Below are positions 11,081 through 23,581 of a DNA stretch of 64,000 bases, piece after piece. Source of the DNA: Gonocerus acuteangulatus (lineage: Eukaryota; Arthropoda; Insecta; Hemiptera; Coreidae); the NCBI GenBank assembly GCA_946811695.1, contig OX328128.1, positions 24,111,273 through 24,175,272 of the forward strand, in the 5' to 3' direction. The stretch's first letter is position 1. Each line of letters begins with the position of its first letter. A program made the position numbers and the translations under genes. Below the pieces are notes generated by a model. That model did not search any database. It worked only from the letters and a program-made list of their open reading frames with translations, and was not told the DNA's origin.

Positions 11081-11451
11081 AATAAATAATGATAAATAAA
11101 TAAAAAATAATAAAATAAAATAAATAAAGGAATAAGGAACATAAATAAAGATAAAAATAACAGTAAATAAAATATATAAAGGAATATAGGTTGACAATTA
11201 TTGTAAAATCAGAAATTTTGTTGGGAATTAAGATCGTGAGTCATTTGTAATATTACTATATTTTATTGTATGTAGTTTTAAAACGCATATTAAGAAGCAT
11301 TTATTCTTATCTTTTGATTTGAGTTCTCACTCCGGCTTCAGCAGTCCTTGCTGTTTTCAGGCGAAATATTCAACTATGGAGTGGAGCAGCACCGATAGAA
11401 AGATAAGCCACCAACTAAACAAATGAACCCAAGCGAAAAAAATAAGAATAA

Positions 11452-11455
<4 letters not shown>
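11081..11455. other. No gene seen
   Basis: AT-rich; nothing recognised. Confidence 0.4.

Positions 11456-11495
<40 letters not shown>
11456..11495. repeat. (TA)n microsatellite
   Basis: Left flank of the pogo-like short element at 11496. Confidence 0.9.
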
Positions 11496-11498
<3 letters not shown>

Positions 11499-12075
11499 TA
11501 GACTCTCCCTTATCCGTCGCTCTCTCTAATCCGGCGGTATCCGAGAGGAATGAGTGACGGATCTCGGAACTCGCCGGAACTAGATCGGCTCGAGGGTTCC
11601 TAAAAAACTTTCCCTTCCTAGCTAGCCAAACATTTGTTTCGTGTTGTTCATTGAATGGAAGAAGGCATATATGTTTCGTAGTAGAGGCAGGAACTTGTGT
11701 TTCTAACTAGAAAATAAATGTTTCCACTAAGGCAGTTGCGGGTGGATGTGGTGAATAATTCGTGTAGTGTTTGCACGGTAGGGCGATGACGACCATGGGG
11801 TTCTTTCGCCCAAAAATACCACAAACAAACAACCTGCGGCTGGAACGCCTGATTTTAGCAAGTCTAGTTCGAACAGTCATCGTGAGTGTAGTTTAAGTTT
11901 TAAAAGTAAGTTTAATAATATTTACCATTTTAAATATGCAATGTTAAAAATGTTACATGTTAGTATATCCTCAAATAATAAGGTTTTCCAAATACAAATT
12001 TGACTGATTATCACTGAATTCTCCAATCCGACTGTACCCCGGTCCTGATGACGCCGGATTAGGAAAAGTCTATTG
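11496..12075. mobile_element. Pogo-like short nonautonomous element
   Basis: Ends CAGTAGACTCTCCCTTATCC and, at the right, GCCGGATTAGGAAAAGTCTATTG, forming imperfect terminal inverted repeats of the pogo/Tigger style (CAGT..ACTCTCC..ATCCG). It lies within TA repeats on both sides. At ~580 bp with no long frame it is nonautonomous. The inner CCGAGAGGAATGAGTGACGG text recurs inverted in the element at 55716-56435, so both belong to one family. Confidence 0.7.
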
Positions 12076-12076
12076 A

Positions 12077-12081
12077 ATATA

Positions 12082-12154
<73 letters not shown>
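12077..12154. repeat. (TG)n-(TA)n microsatellite
   Basis: Right flank of the pogo-like element; a short GT run leads into a TA array. Confidence 0.9.
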
Positions 12155-12157
<3 letters not shown>

Positions 12158-13681
12158 TAAATAGTAGGGGTTTACAATTATTTGTTCTTTCGCCAGAAAT
12201 TCTATTACAACATTTCTAGCGAAACGAAATTATCAGACCATAAAAATTTTATCAGTTTTTGTAAAATCCTTTAGAGTAAAAAGGAAAAATTGAGAATATT
12301 ATTATTATTATTAGAATTTAATATAAAACTCCAGCTGACTTGATGAAGCAAGAGCTTTTCCGGAAGAATTTTCCCGCAGCTAATATCTTTTCCGATATTG
12401 ATCCTGCTGAAAAATGGGGTCCCATATATTCCTGGTAACCATTACGTTATACAGACTTTTTCATCAGAAGGGGACGTGTTCTCTTCCCTGCTGACGAGGA
12501 AAACAATGTTGTCACAAAATGAGAAAACTAGGGGAGGTATTGGCATTCTGTTCGGTTCTTTTTTTGTGGTATTTTTTATTTATTTTATATTTCCGTCGTA
12601 AAAATATTCCTTTATCTCTGTAACCGGGGATGGAAGTAAGAGAAAATTGTATGACTTTTTCCTTCTCAAATTTTGGATATCTTAACGACGAAAACGGAGA
12701 GTAAAATGTCCAACCCTCTCAAGTAATTATTATAAATATTTAATTTTTAAGTTACAGTTAAATTTATTTGTAAATGAATAATTATCTAATATGCAATTAT
12801 TATTATTAGACCATTAGCAAAAAAAAAAAAAAAAAAAAAAATCCTTTAACAAAAAAAGATTTTTATAAATTCTTAAACTATTTAAAGAACAATTATTTAA
12901 AAAATGTCAGTGATATTTTTCATAAAACGATTTCTGGAGTCAGGCTGAAGCTGCTGATACACAAATTTTGCTGCTTAAGAAAATCATATACTATAATACA
13001 TATAATACTTTGTAAAGTTTCCTAACATATTTGATTAATTGTATATCGAATTGTATAACTTGTGTATATGAATAATTCCAATTGTACATGTGCACGTAAA
13101 TATGTAATAATATAATTGTTTGTATAGATGTAATAATTGCGTTGAGCGAATCGAATCGCATTTAACCGGATACTTATTAAATAAATAATGAAAATAAAAA
13201 AAAACCATCGAGCATATGTTTTATTGCAAAACAGCAAAGTGATAGTAGAGTCTCAATTTTTCTGACTTTTCTAAGCTTACTTTAAATCCCCTTAGCGCCT
13301 ACCTTTCAACTAAAGAAGTTTGATGCTGTGCATTAAATGAATGTACGGGGTGATACGAACTCCTCCAGCCAAACACTATATTTGTAACCGTTTTTAAGAA
13401 AAAAGGGAACAAATAGTTTTTAAAGCTAATTTTCGGTTAATTAGAATCATATTATTCATTTGAATTATCTTCTACATGTTTGAAATTCGCCCAAAATAAG
13501 ATATTTAAATTTTAGTAACATTAGGAACTGAGAAGGTTTTGAAAAAGACATTTTTAACAGATAGGTGCATTTTTGGGATTTTATAAATAAATATACAATA
13601 TAAATAAGGACATCGGCGCTAATGCCCAAGTTGTAGATACGCCGTAAAAAAAAAAACAAAAAAAAAAAAAACATAAACGCA
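12155..13681. other. No gene seen
   Basis: AT-rich with A-runs (12819-12840). Short frames here are low-complexity. I see no exon or repeat match. Confidence 0.4.
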
Positions 13682-13770
13682 CTAAGATGGCGTAGTTCCT
13701 GCGATTCCGGACTTTTGATATTTAGTAGTCAGGATAGAAGATTTGAATAAATATGACGAACATTTTTTTG
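13682..13770 (-). repeat. Family A-like terminal fragment
   Basis: CTAAGATGGCGTAGTTCCTG followed by CGATTCCGGACTTTT resembles the A end at 58640-58671. The following TTAGTAGTCAGGATAGAAG text also resembles that after a similar fragment at 52418. Confidence 0.5.
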
Positions 13771-13795
13771 TGAGTAACCGCCAGACCTTATGAAT

Positions 13796-14050
13796 GAAAA
13801 ACGGGGGGGGGGGGGCTGCAGCCCCTCCCGAAATTTTCATTCGATGGTACAAATGTGTCATAAAAACCTTAAAAATAAATCAAATAAGATCACTTAGTTA
13901 ATAAAAAATAGTTTATTTTAGGTGTAATAGCGTTTTAGTTGCCTAAAACTATTCCAAGTTCAAAATTTCTCATATTCCATGCCCCGGAAATGGTCTCAGC
14001 CCCCCCCCAGTCCCTCCCGAAATTATTTCCTATATACGCCCATGTGTTCA
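13796..14050. repeat. Poly-G/CTGCAG-bounded repeat
   Basis: Starts with an 11-G run and CTGCAGCCCCTCCCGAAAT and ends with CAGCCCCCCCCCAGTCCCTCC and CGAAAT, so its two CCCTCCCGAAAT blocks are in direct orientation. A related G-run, GGGGCTGCAGCC, plus AAAAACCTCA, recurs at 61903-61960. Unclassified. Confidence 0.45.
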
Positions 14051-14893
14051 ATACGAACATACATAGAAGACCGTTAATCTTTATGACTGAAATCTCATGA
14101 ACGGATTGTGTACATAAGAACGAAAGGAGAAATCTCTAGCTAAGTGATAGGAACGCAATTTAAGGCGATACCTTCTCCCATGCGTTCACGAGTTAATATG
14201 ACCTCATAAAGGGAGCAGTCCCCATAACCTTCATCCCATAAGGAGTCTTTATGAGGCTTACTATTTACGCACACATAAACTACGGGGGTTTAAGGGAGAG
14301 GCGGTGTATTAAGAGATTTCGCCCTGGAGGCCATATCAAAACAGATAGCGATTCTGTATACAAAAAGTCACATTTGCAGGCCATCTTAGTCTGATTTTAA
14401 GTTGATTTAATGTTATGAACTATTTTCATAACTTCGTTGCATTTATTGGCAAAATAGGGCGTGGAACACTTTAAAAAATAAGGTGCAATGTGTCATTACT
14501 TTATTTATTTTTTTTTTTAAATTCAAACTTTTTTTTTACTATTCTACTCTATTCATTTACGTTAATCTATTATTTATTTCGGCGAAATTGCATTTGTATC
14601 TAATGAATTTATTAGTGTTTTCGTATTATTTTATATTACATCACTTTTAACCGTATTCATTATTGGACTCTCTTTAAAATCAACTAAAAATTCAAACCCC
14701 TCTAAAAATACTTAAAAATTTGAATATAAAACAAAACAAAACTTTCTCTATCCACCTTATCCAAAAGGGAGTGTCCAGGATCTGCTTAGCCTCAAAGAAA
14801 TCGCAATTCTGATAAAATTTGGTACAAAAATATTTTTATGATAAAAATACTTGTTCTGGTGGTGTCCTCATTAAAAGTTCTCAATGAACAATT
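14051..14893. other. No gene; small repeat shared with 33886
   Basis: Positions 14685-14780 (AATTCAAACCCCTCTAAAAA, AAAGGGAGTGTCCA) match 33886-33985. Otherwise AT-rich, with poly-T. Confidence 0.45.
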
Positions 14894-15226
14894 AAAAAGT
14901 CCGTCACGCAGGAGCTGCATAACTAAGAACTTTCCTCAGAATTTGGGCAGTGTAGACTGCTTTCCAGAACAATTTGCTTAAAATATCCTACATAAATAAA
15001 ATAAAAACATGAATACTTCTCTTTTAAATTTGTAATGAGTAACTGATCAATTATTAATTTGCTTCCAGAGTTATGTTTACACATGGTACCTATTATTATT
15101 TTATTACACTACGTAATAAAAACAAAAAACCTCATATTATCGTATTTTGATCTAACGCAGGAACAGGATACAGTCACTCTAGTGGTAGAAAGCGCTCCTT
15201 GCGGCGGCTTTGTGAACCTATGTCTC

Positions 15227-15850
15227 GCGGGCTTTTCTATTGAAATATATTACAAATTAAACCCCCGCTTTCCGATTGACCGATTCAGCTCATTTTTACA
15301 ACACTTCTTTCTCATGGGTTACCCACTACGTATACCGCGTTTCGTTACAATACAGCAGAAATTACGACCGGTATGAGTATATTAGGAATTTGGGTCCGGA
15401 GTAAACCCCCCCCCCCTTCTAATGAACCGATTTAGTTTATTTTTAGAACACATATTTACCTGCAGATTACCACTACGAATACCGAGTTTCGTCGAAATAT
15501 ACCAAAAATCACGGCTGGTAGTGGCGAATTGGTATTGTGGGTCCGGAGTAAACCCCCCCCCCCTCCTAATGAACCGATTTAGTTTATTTTTACAACACAT
15601 ATTTACCTGTGGATTACCACTACGAATACCGAATTTCGTCGAAATATACCAAAAATCACGGCTGGTAGTGGCGAATTGGTATTGTGGGTCCGGAGTAAAC
15701 CCCCCTTCTAATGAACCGATTTAGTTCATTTTTATATCTCACTTTTCTCTCTATATTACCACTACGAATACCAAGTTTCGTTGAAATATAACAAATATTA
15801 CGGCTGACATAGTCAAATTAGTGTTTTGGGTTCGGGGTAAACTCCCCCTT
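15227..15850 (+). repeat. Tandem ~150-bp units within family B
   Basis: Each unit has AATGAACCGATTTAGTTTAT, TACCACTACGAATACC, GTTTCGTCGAAATATACC, a GGTCCGGAGTAAA block and a run of C. Units starting near 15415, 15560 and 15705 are very similar, and flanking ones near 15260 and 15855 are diverged. Open frames across them arise from the repetition. Confidence 0.8.
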
Positions 15851-15964
15851 CCGGTGGACCGACTTTGGTGGTTAACGAACTCGTTCAATCGTTTGCTAAT
15901 TGAATGCTATATACCAAGTTTCGTGACGAAAAAACAAAAACTCTGGCCGCTATCGTGTTAACAG

Positions 15965-15969
<5 letters not shown>

Positions 15970-16021
<52 letters not shown>

Positions 16022-16037
16022 TATATATATATATATA

Positions 16038-16093
<56 letters not shown>

Positions 16094-16103
16094 TATATAT
16101 ATA
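15970..16103. repeat. (TA)n inside family B
   Basis: About 130 bp of TA repeats with two TGCA interruptions, preceded by ACAGACACACA. Confidence 0.95.
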
Positions 16104-16229
16104 AATTTTAACGGGGGTCATTTTCGGTGTCTACTAGGTAGGATCGATAAAGATTTGAAGAAATTTTTCAAAAATTCCGTCATGAGTCCAACCTCAATAG
16201 CTACTTTCCTTCCGAGGAAAGTGCTAAAA

Positions 16230-17159
16230 GGACTAAAATGTAAAGACCTTCGGGTGATAATAATCTTGGCACAACATTTAAATATTAAAAAAAGATTCCA
16301 AACAGGACTATTTATATTTCTGCAAATTAAATAGAGAAAATAAACGTTCCTCCATAAATCAAATAACATTTCGACATAATTATAATAAAAATGCAAGAAG
16401 ATAAATAAGGGATAATATGAATCACCTTAATGCTGATTCATAGGACGAGTTTTTTTTTATTACATTTTTTCTCTTAATTTACAAAAAATCTAAGACACCA
16501 TCAGCTGCTTAGCTGCCAAACCGGTTGCGTGATAGAGGTCCCCCTTCTCCCGCAACTCCGTAGCCCGAAGCTTCAAAAATTATACAAACGCTGAGTAAAA
16601 AATCTTCATTCCCTATCAAGGATTGTTACAGAAATATGACATGTTATGCCTGATTGTAAATTAATTGTTAGGATCAATGTAAAATCCACCATGTGGTTTC
16701 ATTATTTTATTTTGTTCGCGAAACACAAGTTGGGCTACAATCTTAGGATAAAGCTGGAAATCCCTTGTTCCTAAAGAGGTTATGTATGTTAACAACAAGT
16801 TATAAGTTGGTGACTATTATGTCATCACTAAGTATTTTTTGTGGCAGAAAGTAAAATAATATTTACTACAAACCATTCTACAATAATCTTTTATTTTGTT
16901 CGACATATTTCACGTATTCTTAAAGCGTGTTCCCGGACGTTCAAGATTATTATTCAAGTATAGTGTGTAGTAATTATGTTTTGACCTTCTGCCACCGAAA
17001 AACACATAGTGAAACATGTAGAGCATACTTAATGTAAAGATAATGTTGCCTAAATGCGTTATGACCTTCTTTTTGAAAGACGCAATTAACGTCTGAAACA
17101 TCAAAATAATATGTGAATATACAAGCAGAGCTGTGGATCGGAATCTGGAAAACAAAATG
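16230..17159. other. No gene seen
   Basis: AT-rich. GTGAAACATGTAGAGCATAC near 17010 resembles CACGAAACATGTAGGGCGTG at 7513-7532, a possible weak relative of the Penelope-like tail. No coding signal. Confidence 0.35.
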
Positions 17160-17523
17160 CCCTTAACTCAAAACATAACCAAAATTTAAGTATCTAAGTT
17201 TGGATGAATATGGAACATATAGAATAAATATCAACTGAATCCATTGTTTCTAAGTACCCGAATCAAAAATAGGTCACTTTCCTAAAAAACGGTTACCAAT
17301 ATCGCCTTCAAAATGGTTTTATTCGTTTCCCTATGTTAGAAAACATATAAAAAGTGTACTTGGAAGCAAACCATAATCGCAAAGTCTCCAACACTAAGAT
17401 TTGTCTCGCACGAATGTCGCCAAAAAACAGAATTCCGGAGGGCGGAATCTGCTGATTAGTATACAGGAACTTTTAAATCAAACAACGTATTTTTTATAAA
17501 ACTCAAATATATATGTATATGTG

Positions 17524-17581
<58 letters not shown>

Positions 17582-17700
17582 AATTTCAACACCGGCATTT
17601 CCATAGGTTCTGAAACGTAAACTTTTCCAATCGGAACTTCGGAATTGCATAATTTCGTCGACAACGTAACCGGACCCCCCCTCCCCCATGTAGGAAGGAG
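17160..17700 (+). repeat. Family A repeat, partial diverged copy
   Basis: Follows the A copy at 37521 in order: AACATAACCAAAATTT, GAATCCATTGTTTCTAAGTA, ACCCGAATCAAAAA, AAAACGGTTACCAATATCGCC, AAACATATAAAAAGTGTACTT, a (TA)n array (17505-17579), TTCTGAAACGTAAA and finally CCCCTCCCCCATG.AGG.AGGA, the remains of the terminal hairpin. The left third is missing. Confidence 0.7.
17505..17579. repeat. (TA)n inside family A
   Basis: TA array at the conserved position of family A. Confidence 0.9.
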
Positions 17701-18521
17701 GAAATACGCAAAAAAAATCTAAAAACAAAAAAAAATCACTGGTGTAGAGTAAATTACCGTGTGCCGAGATCAAAATCTCTCCACATAAAAATTCTATTCC
17801 TGGAAGTAAATACTAAATTACTCAGATTATTATTATATGTTACCAGCGTATCTTGTTATCTTACATTTCAAATTTTTATCTACAGTAAAAAAAAAAAAAA
17901 AATTCTGAATTCCTTTTTGATTCTCCCATAAAGAATTCAATTGTTTAATTTAATTATTGTTCTTCTTAAATTAATGGTTTCCACATTCCTTTTGGAATAA
18001 TATTTAGTATTGGCATTGTTGATGAAATCCCATGAATAAATAAATTGTTTATCAGTTTTTTATTATTATTCTAATAAATGAACTTGAATTATTCTTACGA
18101 TATTAATTTCAAATGCTTCGCACTCTTCAAGAATTTAGTCCAGAACGTACCTGAAAAAAAAAAGAAACTCATATAAATAAAATGTTATAATTTTAAGGAT
18201 GATGAAGTATTATAATTGATAATTTAAAGGTCTGCTCTAATTACTCTTGGGAAATTTGATCATTTAATTCAAACCAATACCAATTTAAAGTGAACAATAA
18301 AAATAATGAAAAGGTAAATCAAGCAAGACAACCAACACTAAATTTACAGTTTACTACCTTTAAATTTATTAAATTGTAAATTATTCTAAACGCCTATGTA
18401 GTAGAGCATTTAAATTATAATAAGAAAAGAAAAATGTTATGATTATAAAAAAAAAAAAAAAAAAAAATAAGATAAAACGAAAGAGTTTCTTTCATTGGTC
18501 GGATTTTGACGCTTACGAAAC
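17701..18521. other. No gene seen
   Basis: AT-rich with A-runs (17886-17901, 18448-18468). Nothing recognised. Confidence 0.4.
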
Positions 18522-18731
18522 AAGTCACTTTAGACAGAGATTTGTTGTATCAAATTTAATCAAAATAGGATCAGACATAGGAATGGCGGGCTAGGAAGTC
18601 TCTCATAGATTAGAGGACCGGTGTTTCCTAAATAAAAATACGCACGACCAGTATAAAGAGCGTCGCAAAAATTTAATTCTAACAATAATAAATTCTAACG
18701 GAAATAACAAACACACACACACGCACACACA

Positions 18732-18791
<60 letters not shown>

Positions 18792-19700
18792 TGCATAGGA
18801 CCATAAAGAGTAGGAGTCTACAACAGAAAAAATAACATAATGTGATACCATCCACATTAAATAATAGAGGTTTATTGAACCAAAACAATTTATTTATTAA
18901 CCCTAAATGATAAATGTAATGAAAGCAATAATTGTCGTTGAAACAAAAAATAAAGAAATGAAGTTAAGTAACCATATTTCTTCGACGAAGCGAATGATAA
19001 TAATTTCTAAAGGAGCTTTAATTTTGATAAACTGTCGACTCTGCACAAAGGTATCAGATGCTTCAACCTTGTTTATATCGTGCCTTTCAAAACGATCGCT
19101 TAAAAAGAGTGAACCCCTTCATTAAAAAAAAAGATAACGGCTTTGATTTACTCGGAAAAAGAGAAAAACACCTCGCACAAGTTAGTCAATTATTTCTTAT
19201 ATCATACAACAGCAAAGAAATGATGATGCTTGAGAAATAGTACAGAGCGGAATAAATTGTATCTTTATGATGTGAACATCTGGAAGATTTCTATATTTGT
19301 TATATGTTTGGGCTTTAGATATAGATTTTAGGAGTTTTCAGGTGTATATTAAGCAAAAATTAACCAGAATAACGACGTCATTAGATAAATGAATGCATTT
19401 ATTGTTTGAATAGGTTCAAGCTACCTTGGTTATACAGAACTAAAAATATACTTAGTTAAGATAGGAATACAATTTAGAAAGATCCTTCTAAATAAAGATT
19501 TTTTTAGCGCTAAGTGAAGCTATTATTGTTAATATAATATTTTTAATACCTTAATTACAAAAAAAAAAAAAAAAAAAAAAAACAAGAGAAAATAAAATAA
19601 ATCAGATATATTTCACATCATATGATTGATCATAAAATATTTTTACCTTGCCATATAAACGAGTCACTTTAGACAGATTTGTTGTATCAAATTTAATCAT
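18522..19700 (+). repeat. 1.1-kb dispersed repeat, copy 1, with flanking direct repeats
   Basis: About 18570-19657 is repeated at 26218-27819: CCTAAATAAAAATAC, GCTAACGGAAATAACAAAC, (TA)n, AGTGCATAGGACC, and then ~640 bp nearly identical from ATAAATGTAATGAAAGC on. Copy 1 is bracketed by AGTCACTTTAGACAG..ATTTG repeats at 18522 and 19668. Two overlapping frames (18907-19125, 19058-19240) are preserved between copies but resemble no known protein. Possibly a nonautonomous TE. Confidence 0.75.
18710..18788. repeat. (CA)n-(TA)n microsatellite
   Basis: CA run followed by a TA array, internal to the 1.1-kb repeat. Confidence 0.95.
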
Positions 19701-19773
19701 TTTTGCAGTTGGGAATGTCCGAACCGAGAAAACATATAAAACATATATGTTTCCAGATATATGTATATTTGGT

Positions 19774-20080
19774 ATAGATAGATAGATAGTCTTTATGGAA
19801 ACAAAAAGCATAACCAAACAACAAAACAAATTATACAAGCCTGCCTACGGAAATGTATTGTAGACAAAACATTGCTAAATACATATGACTCTCAAGACTA
19901 ATACTCTTGGCTAACTGCCATCAGAGGGAGGTAAGACCAACCATAATAATAGCATTAATATGTGATAAAAACAAAAATAAAAAAAAAAGGCAAAGACAAT
20001 ATATGTTTTAAAAACCTACATCACAGCTACTTGCTTACAACTAAACAATTTCTAACAAACAAATTTCAATAAAATTATTT
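19774..20080 (-). repeat. Possible non-LTR 3' end with (CTAT)n tail
   Basis: On the minus strand the segment ends CCATAAAGACTATCTATCTA followed by more CTAT. Short tandem tails of this kind are typical of some non-LTR clades. No coding remnant was found upstream. Confidence 0.3.
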
Positions 20081-20751
20081 ATTAATTATCTGCTAAATAA
20101 CAGTAAATTACGGTATCTAATAATTAACATATAATTTATATGTCCAAAATATAAACATAAAAACTAAAACTACTAAAATACACCTAAAACTACTAAAATA
20201 CACCATATGTGATATATTTACACGTATTTTTTTGTTTCTATAAATAATAATAATAATAATCGCTTTGTAGCGTTAAAAAGTTAATTTTACAAGGCTAAAA
20301 TTTTACAATTATCATGACCTTCTGATTAGCCTCTTTGCTGGTATCCATTAAAAGCTGAGCGGGCCTAGTGATGGTTTGAGACCCCTTTTCTGACCCTTGA
20401 ACTACCACACTAGAAGATAAAATCTTTACGTTGTTTTTGAGTACTACGGCCTCTACACGAGTCAAGGATATATAACGAGCATTTTTTTTCGTGAAATATG
20501 CGTTATGAAACGTCGAAAATTCTTTTAAGTACTTCTAGACTGAAAATTCTTTTCAGCGTCGTCGAGAAGACTTTACGAGTATAAGCCAATTTTCCTCTCC
20601 GGAAATGAAGGGGAAAGAAAACGTAAAAATTAACCATTACTTCCTAACATATGCTTCTTGAAAAAACTATAAACTGAGAGTTTTTTTTAATGCATCAACT
20701 TTCTTTACATACGATGTGCTTCGTTACCAATAATTTAACATCTTATGTTGT
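20081..20751. other. No gene seen
   Basis: AT-rich. A duplicated AAACTACTAAAATACACC lies near 20163-20203. No coding signal. Confidence 0.4.
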
Positions 20752-21797
20752 AAAAAAGTCCGTCACGCAGGAGCTGCATAACTAAGCACTTTCCACAGAA
20801 TTTGGGTAGTGTAGACTGCTTTCAAGAACAATTTGCTTAAAATATCCTACATAACTAAAATAAAAACATGAATAGTTCTCTTTTAATTTTGTAATGAGTA
20901 ACTGATTAATTATTAATTTGCTTCCAGAGTTATGTTTACACATGGTACCTACTACACTACGTAATAAATACAAAATCCTCATATTATCGTATTATGACCT
21001 AACGCAGGAACCGGATACAGTCCCTCTAGCGCTCCTTGCGGCGCCTTTGTGAACCTATGTCTGGCTGGCTTTTCTATTGAAATATATTACAAGTAAACCC
21101 CCCTTTTCGATTGACCGATTCAGCTCATTTTTACAACACTTCTTTCTCATGAGTTACCCACGACGTATACCGCGTTTCGTTACAATACAGCAGAAATTAC
21201 GACCAGTATGAGTATATTAGTAATTTGGGTCCAGGGTAAACCCCCCCTCCTAATGAACCGATTTAGTTTATTTTTACAACACATATTTACCTGTAGATTA
21301 CCACTACGAATACCGAGTTTCGTCGAAATATACCAAAAATCACGGTTGGTAGTGGCGAATTGGTATTGTGGGTCTGGAGTAAACCCCCCCCCCCTAATGA
21401 ACCGATTTAGTTTATTTTTACAACACATATTTACCTGTAGATTACCACTATGAATACCGAGTTTCGTCGAAATATACCTAAAATCACGGCTGGTAGTGGC
21501 GAATTGGTATTGTCGGTCCGGAGTAAACCCCCCCCCCCTCCTTATGAACCGATTTAGTTTATTTTTTTATCTCACTTTTCTCTCTACATTACCAGTACGA
21601 ATACCAAGTTTCGTTGAAATATAACAAATATTACGGCTGAAATGGTCAAATTAGTGTTTTGGGTTCGGGGTAAACCCCCACTTCCGGTGGACCGATTTTG
21701 GTGGTTAACGAACTCATTCAATCGTTTGCTAATTGAATGCTATATACCAAGTTTCGTGACGAATAAACAAAAACTCTGGCCGCTATCGTGTTAACAG

Positions 21798-21870
<73 letters not shown>

Positions 21871-22009
21871 TATAGATATATATAAATTTTAACGGGGGTC
21901 ATTTTCGGTGTCTACTAGGTAGGATCGATAAAGATTTGAAGAACTTTTTCAAAAATTCCGTCATGAGTCTAACCTCAATAGCTACTTTCCTTCGGAGGAA
22001 AGTGCTAAG
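20752..22009 (+). repeat. Family B repeat, second full-length copy
   Basis: Same order as 14894-16229: AAAAAAGTCCGTCACGCAGG left end, GCACTTTCCACAGAATTTGG, C-run-bounded tandem units (21090-21700), AACAGACACAC, a (TA)n array (21812-21884), AACGGGGGTCATTTTCGGTG and the hairpin end CTTTCCTTCGGAGGAAAGTG. Units differ from copy 1 in C-run length and a few substitutions. Confidence 0.8.
21799..21884. repeat. (CA)n-(TA)n inside family B
   Basis: ACACAC run leading into a TA array at the conserved B position. Confidence 0.95.
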
Positions 22010-22479
22010 AATAACACATACAGTTGCAGATTCCATAAAGTAATACAAAACGGAATTCCTGTTAAATACGAGAAGTTTGTTAGAAACAATGATACAGAAA
22101 TCTGTCAACGTAAACTTCAAGCTTAATATAATAAGTTAAGACTTCAAATAAACTTCGTCTAAGTTCCATAAGCTCACTCAACTCCCTTCCTCTGTACTCG
22201 TACAATGAGTTCCTTGTGCTCTTAAGGAACGACTCTTCTTCGCAGACACATAATTAATACTTTAGGGGAAGACCAACTCCTGACTCCGAAACATTTCAAA
22301 GTATATTGTAATATCAATATTACAACTCCAAACAGGCTCAGTCTTTTAATAAAGAAATGTCTACACGGAAATACAAGTAGTCTTCAAAAGGATAAGCATC
22401 GGACACAGCTTTATAAATCACTCAAGAGATTATAACAAACTAATCTAATATACTTTTAGACTAATGATTTTCTATATTA
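22010..22479. other. No gene seen
   Basis: AT-rich; nothing recognised. Confidence 0.4.
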
Positions 22480-22691
22480 TTATGAGCACATCACCTAATC
22501 TTTATCTGCCTATCTGTTTCTTATACAAATCCACACCGTTTGACCGATTTTGATCAATTTTGGCTCATAGGTGGGTATTGATACGGGGAGTGTCATAGGC
22601 TAGGTCAAAAATGTCTACCAGCTGTCTGTCTGCATGTTTGTTTCTTTACAAATCCACACTGATGTAGCATGGCACGCCGGGGAACAGCTAG
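22480..22691 (+). mobile_element. Helitron-like short element, partial
   Basis: Has TGTTTCTTATACAAATCCAC, ACCGTTTGACCGATTTTGA, GGGGAGTGTCATAGGCTAGG and the end GCATGGCACGCCGGGGAACA then GCTAG followed by T. A 3' CTAG before T and the TGTCTGTCTG/ACCGATTTTGA-style interior match nonautonomous Helitrons common in arthropods. The class is assigned by resemblance. No coding content. Confidence 0.5.
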
Positions 22692-23581
22692 TACACCATA
22701 TAAAACACACCAACATGTATCACGCAATTCAAATACTTAGAACGAATACAAAACCAAGTACACAAAATAATTTAGTTCATATTTACACTATTTTTTAAAT
22801 TACTCATACTACACTTTCATTTTAACTATTTATTTTTAATCACTCGATTGTCTTTCGAAAACCGCTTAGTTTATTAATTGAATTCCTCTTTTTCCCCCTT
22901 ACTTTTATGGGCTTGAAGTATTTGGAAGGTTAGAGAAAAAATGAACAGGAGTCTAGATTTGGGTAGGGGAAGGTTGTCGTAGCCATTTCGAGAAATATGA
23001 ATATCCTCTTTAATAATAACAACAACAACAACGTATGGTGTACGTTTTGCAAGGACGTGTATTGTCAGGAATATTTGAACTTAATAAACAGAAGACGTTG
23101 TCTGTTTCTAAGTTTGTCTATAATTTAGTTGAGGGAGTGTGAGCAACTAAACGTTTCTAGGCTCCATTCATATGTTACCTAAAATATTAACACATTTTGT
23201 CTGACAACACTAAGACAAAACAATCAACAGCAAACACTAACTTCCCACCAAAATAAACGAAATACTTTAAAATGACACATTGCAGACATAATCCGATGAT
23301 ATCTATATAAACTATCGTTTATACTTTAAAATTACAATTATATACTATCTTTGTTTTTAGTTAGGACTTTTCGTGGAAGGTTTTTTGCGGCCAAGACAAA
23401 TTTCGTAGTAGCACATATTATTGTAATTGAAATCTGTTTTTGATTGTATCATGCAGTAAGAAACATAATAATTTCAATTGTATTAGCCTATGGACGTTCT
23501 TTGACCCCCGCGTTCTCTAGAAGGTGAAAACTTTAAGCCGGTTGGAGTTATGAATTCGGGCCAAACTTACTGTCTATTCTA
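22692..23581. other. No gene seen
   Basis: AT-rich with an AACAACAACAAC run near 23019. No coding or repeat match. Confidence 0.4.

Larger units (their letters stand above)
14894..16229 (+). repeat. Family B repeat, full-length copy
   Basis: Left end AAAAAGTCCGTCACGCAGGA, then GCTGCATAACTAAG; right end TTTCCTTCCGAGGAAAGTGC then TAAAA, a hairpin. In between are: a unique part (14930-15230); a tandem series of ~150-bp units bounded by C-runs (15227-15850); a block ending AACTCTGGCCGC, TATCGTGTTAACAGACACAC; a (TA)n array; and AACGGGGGTCATTTTCGGTG. The outer AAGCACTTTCC-type motif is present at both ends in inverted orientation. A second copy is at 20752 and a shortened one at 30608. Noncoding; transposition class unknown. 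Confidence 0.8.

Noticed and set aside
15059..15724. 100-105-codon frames in family B
   Set aside because: Arise from the ~150-bp tandem units and their C-runs; the same repeated words appear on both strands with no domain.
16980..17060. Second Penelope-like tail (GTGAAACATGTAGAGCATAC)
   Set aside because: Only about 20 bp resembles 7513-7532 and the hammerhead-like core words are missing.
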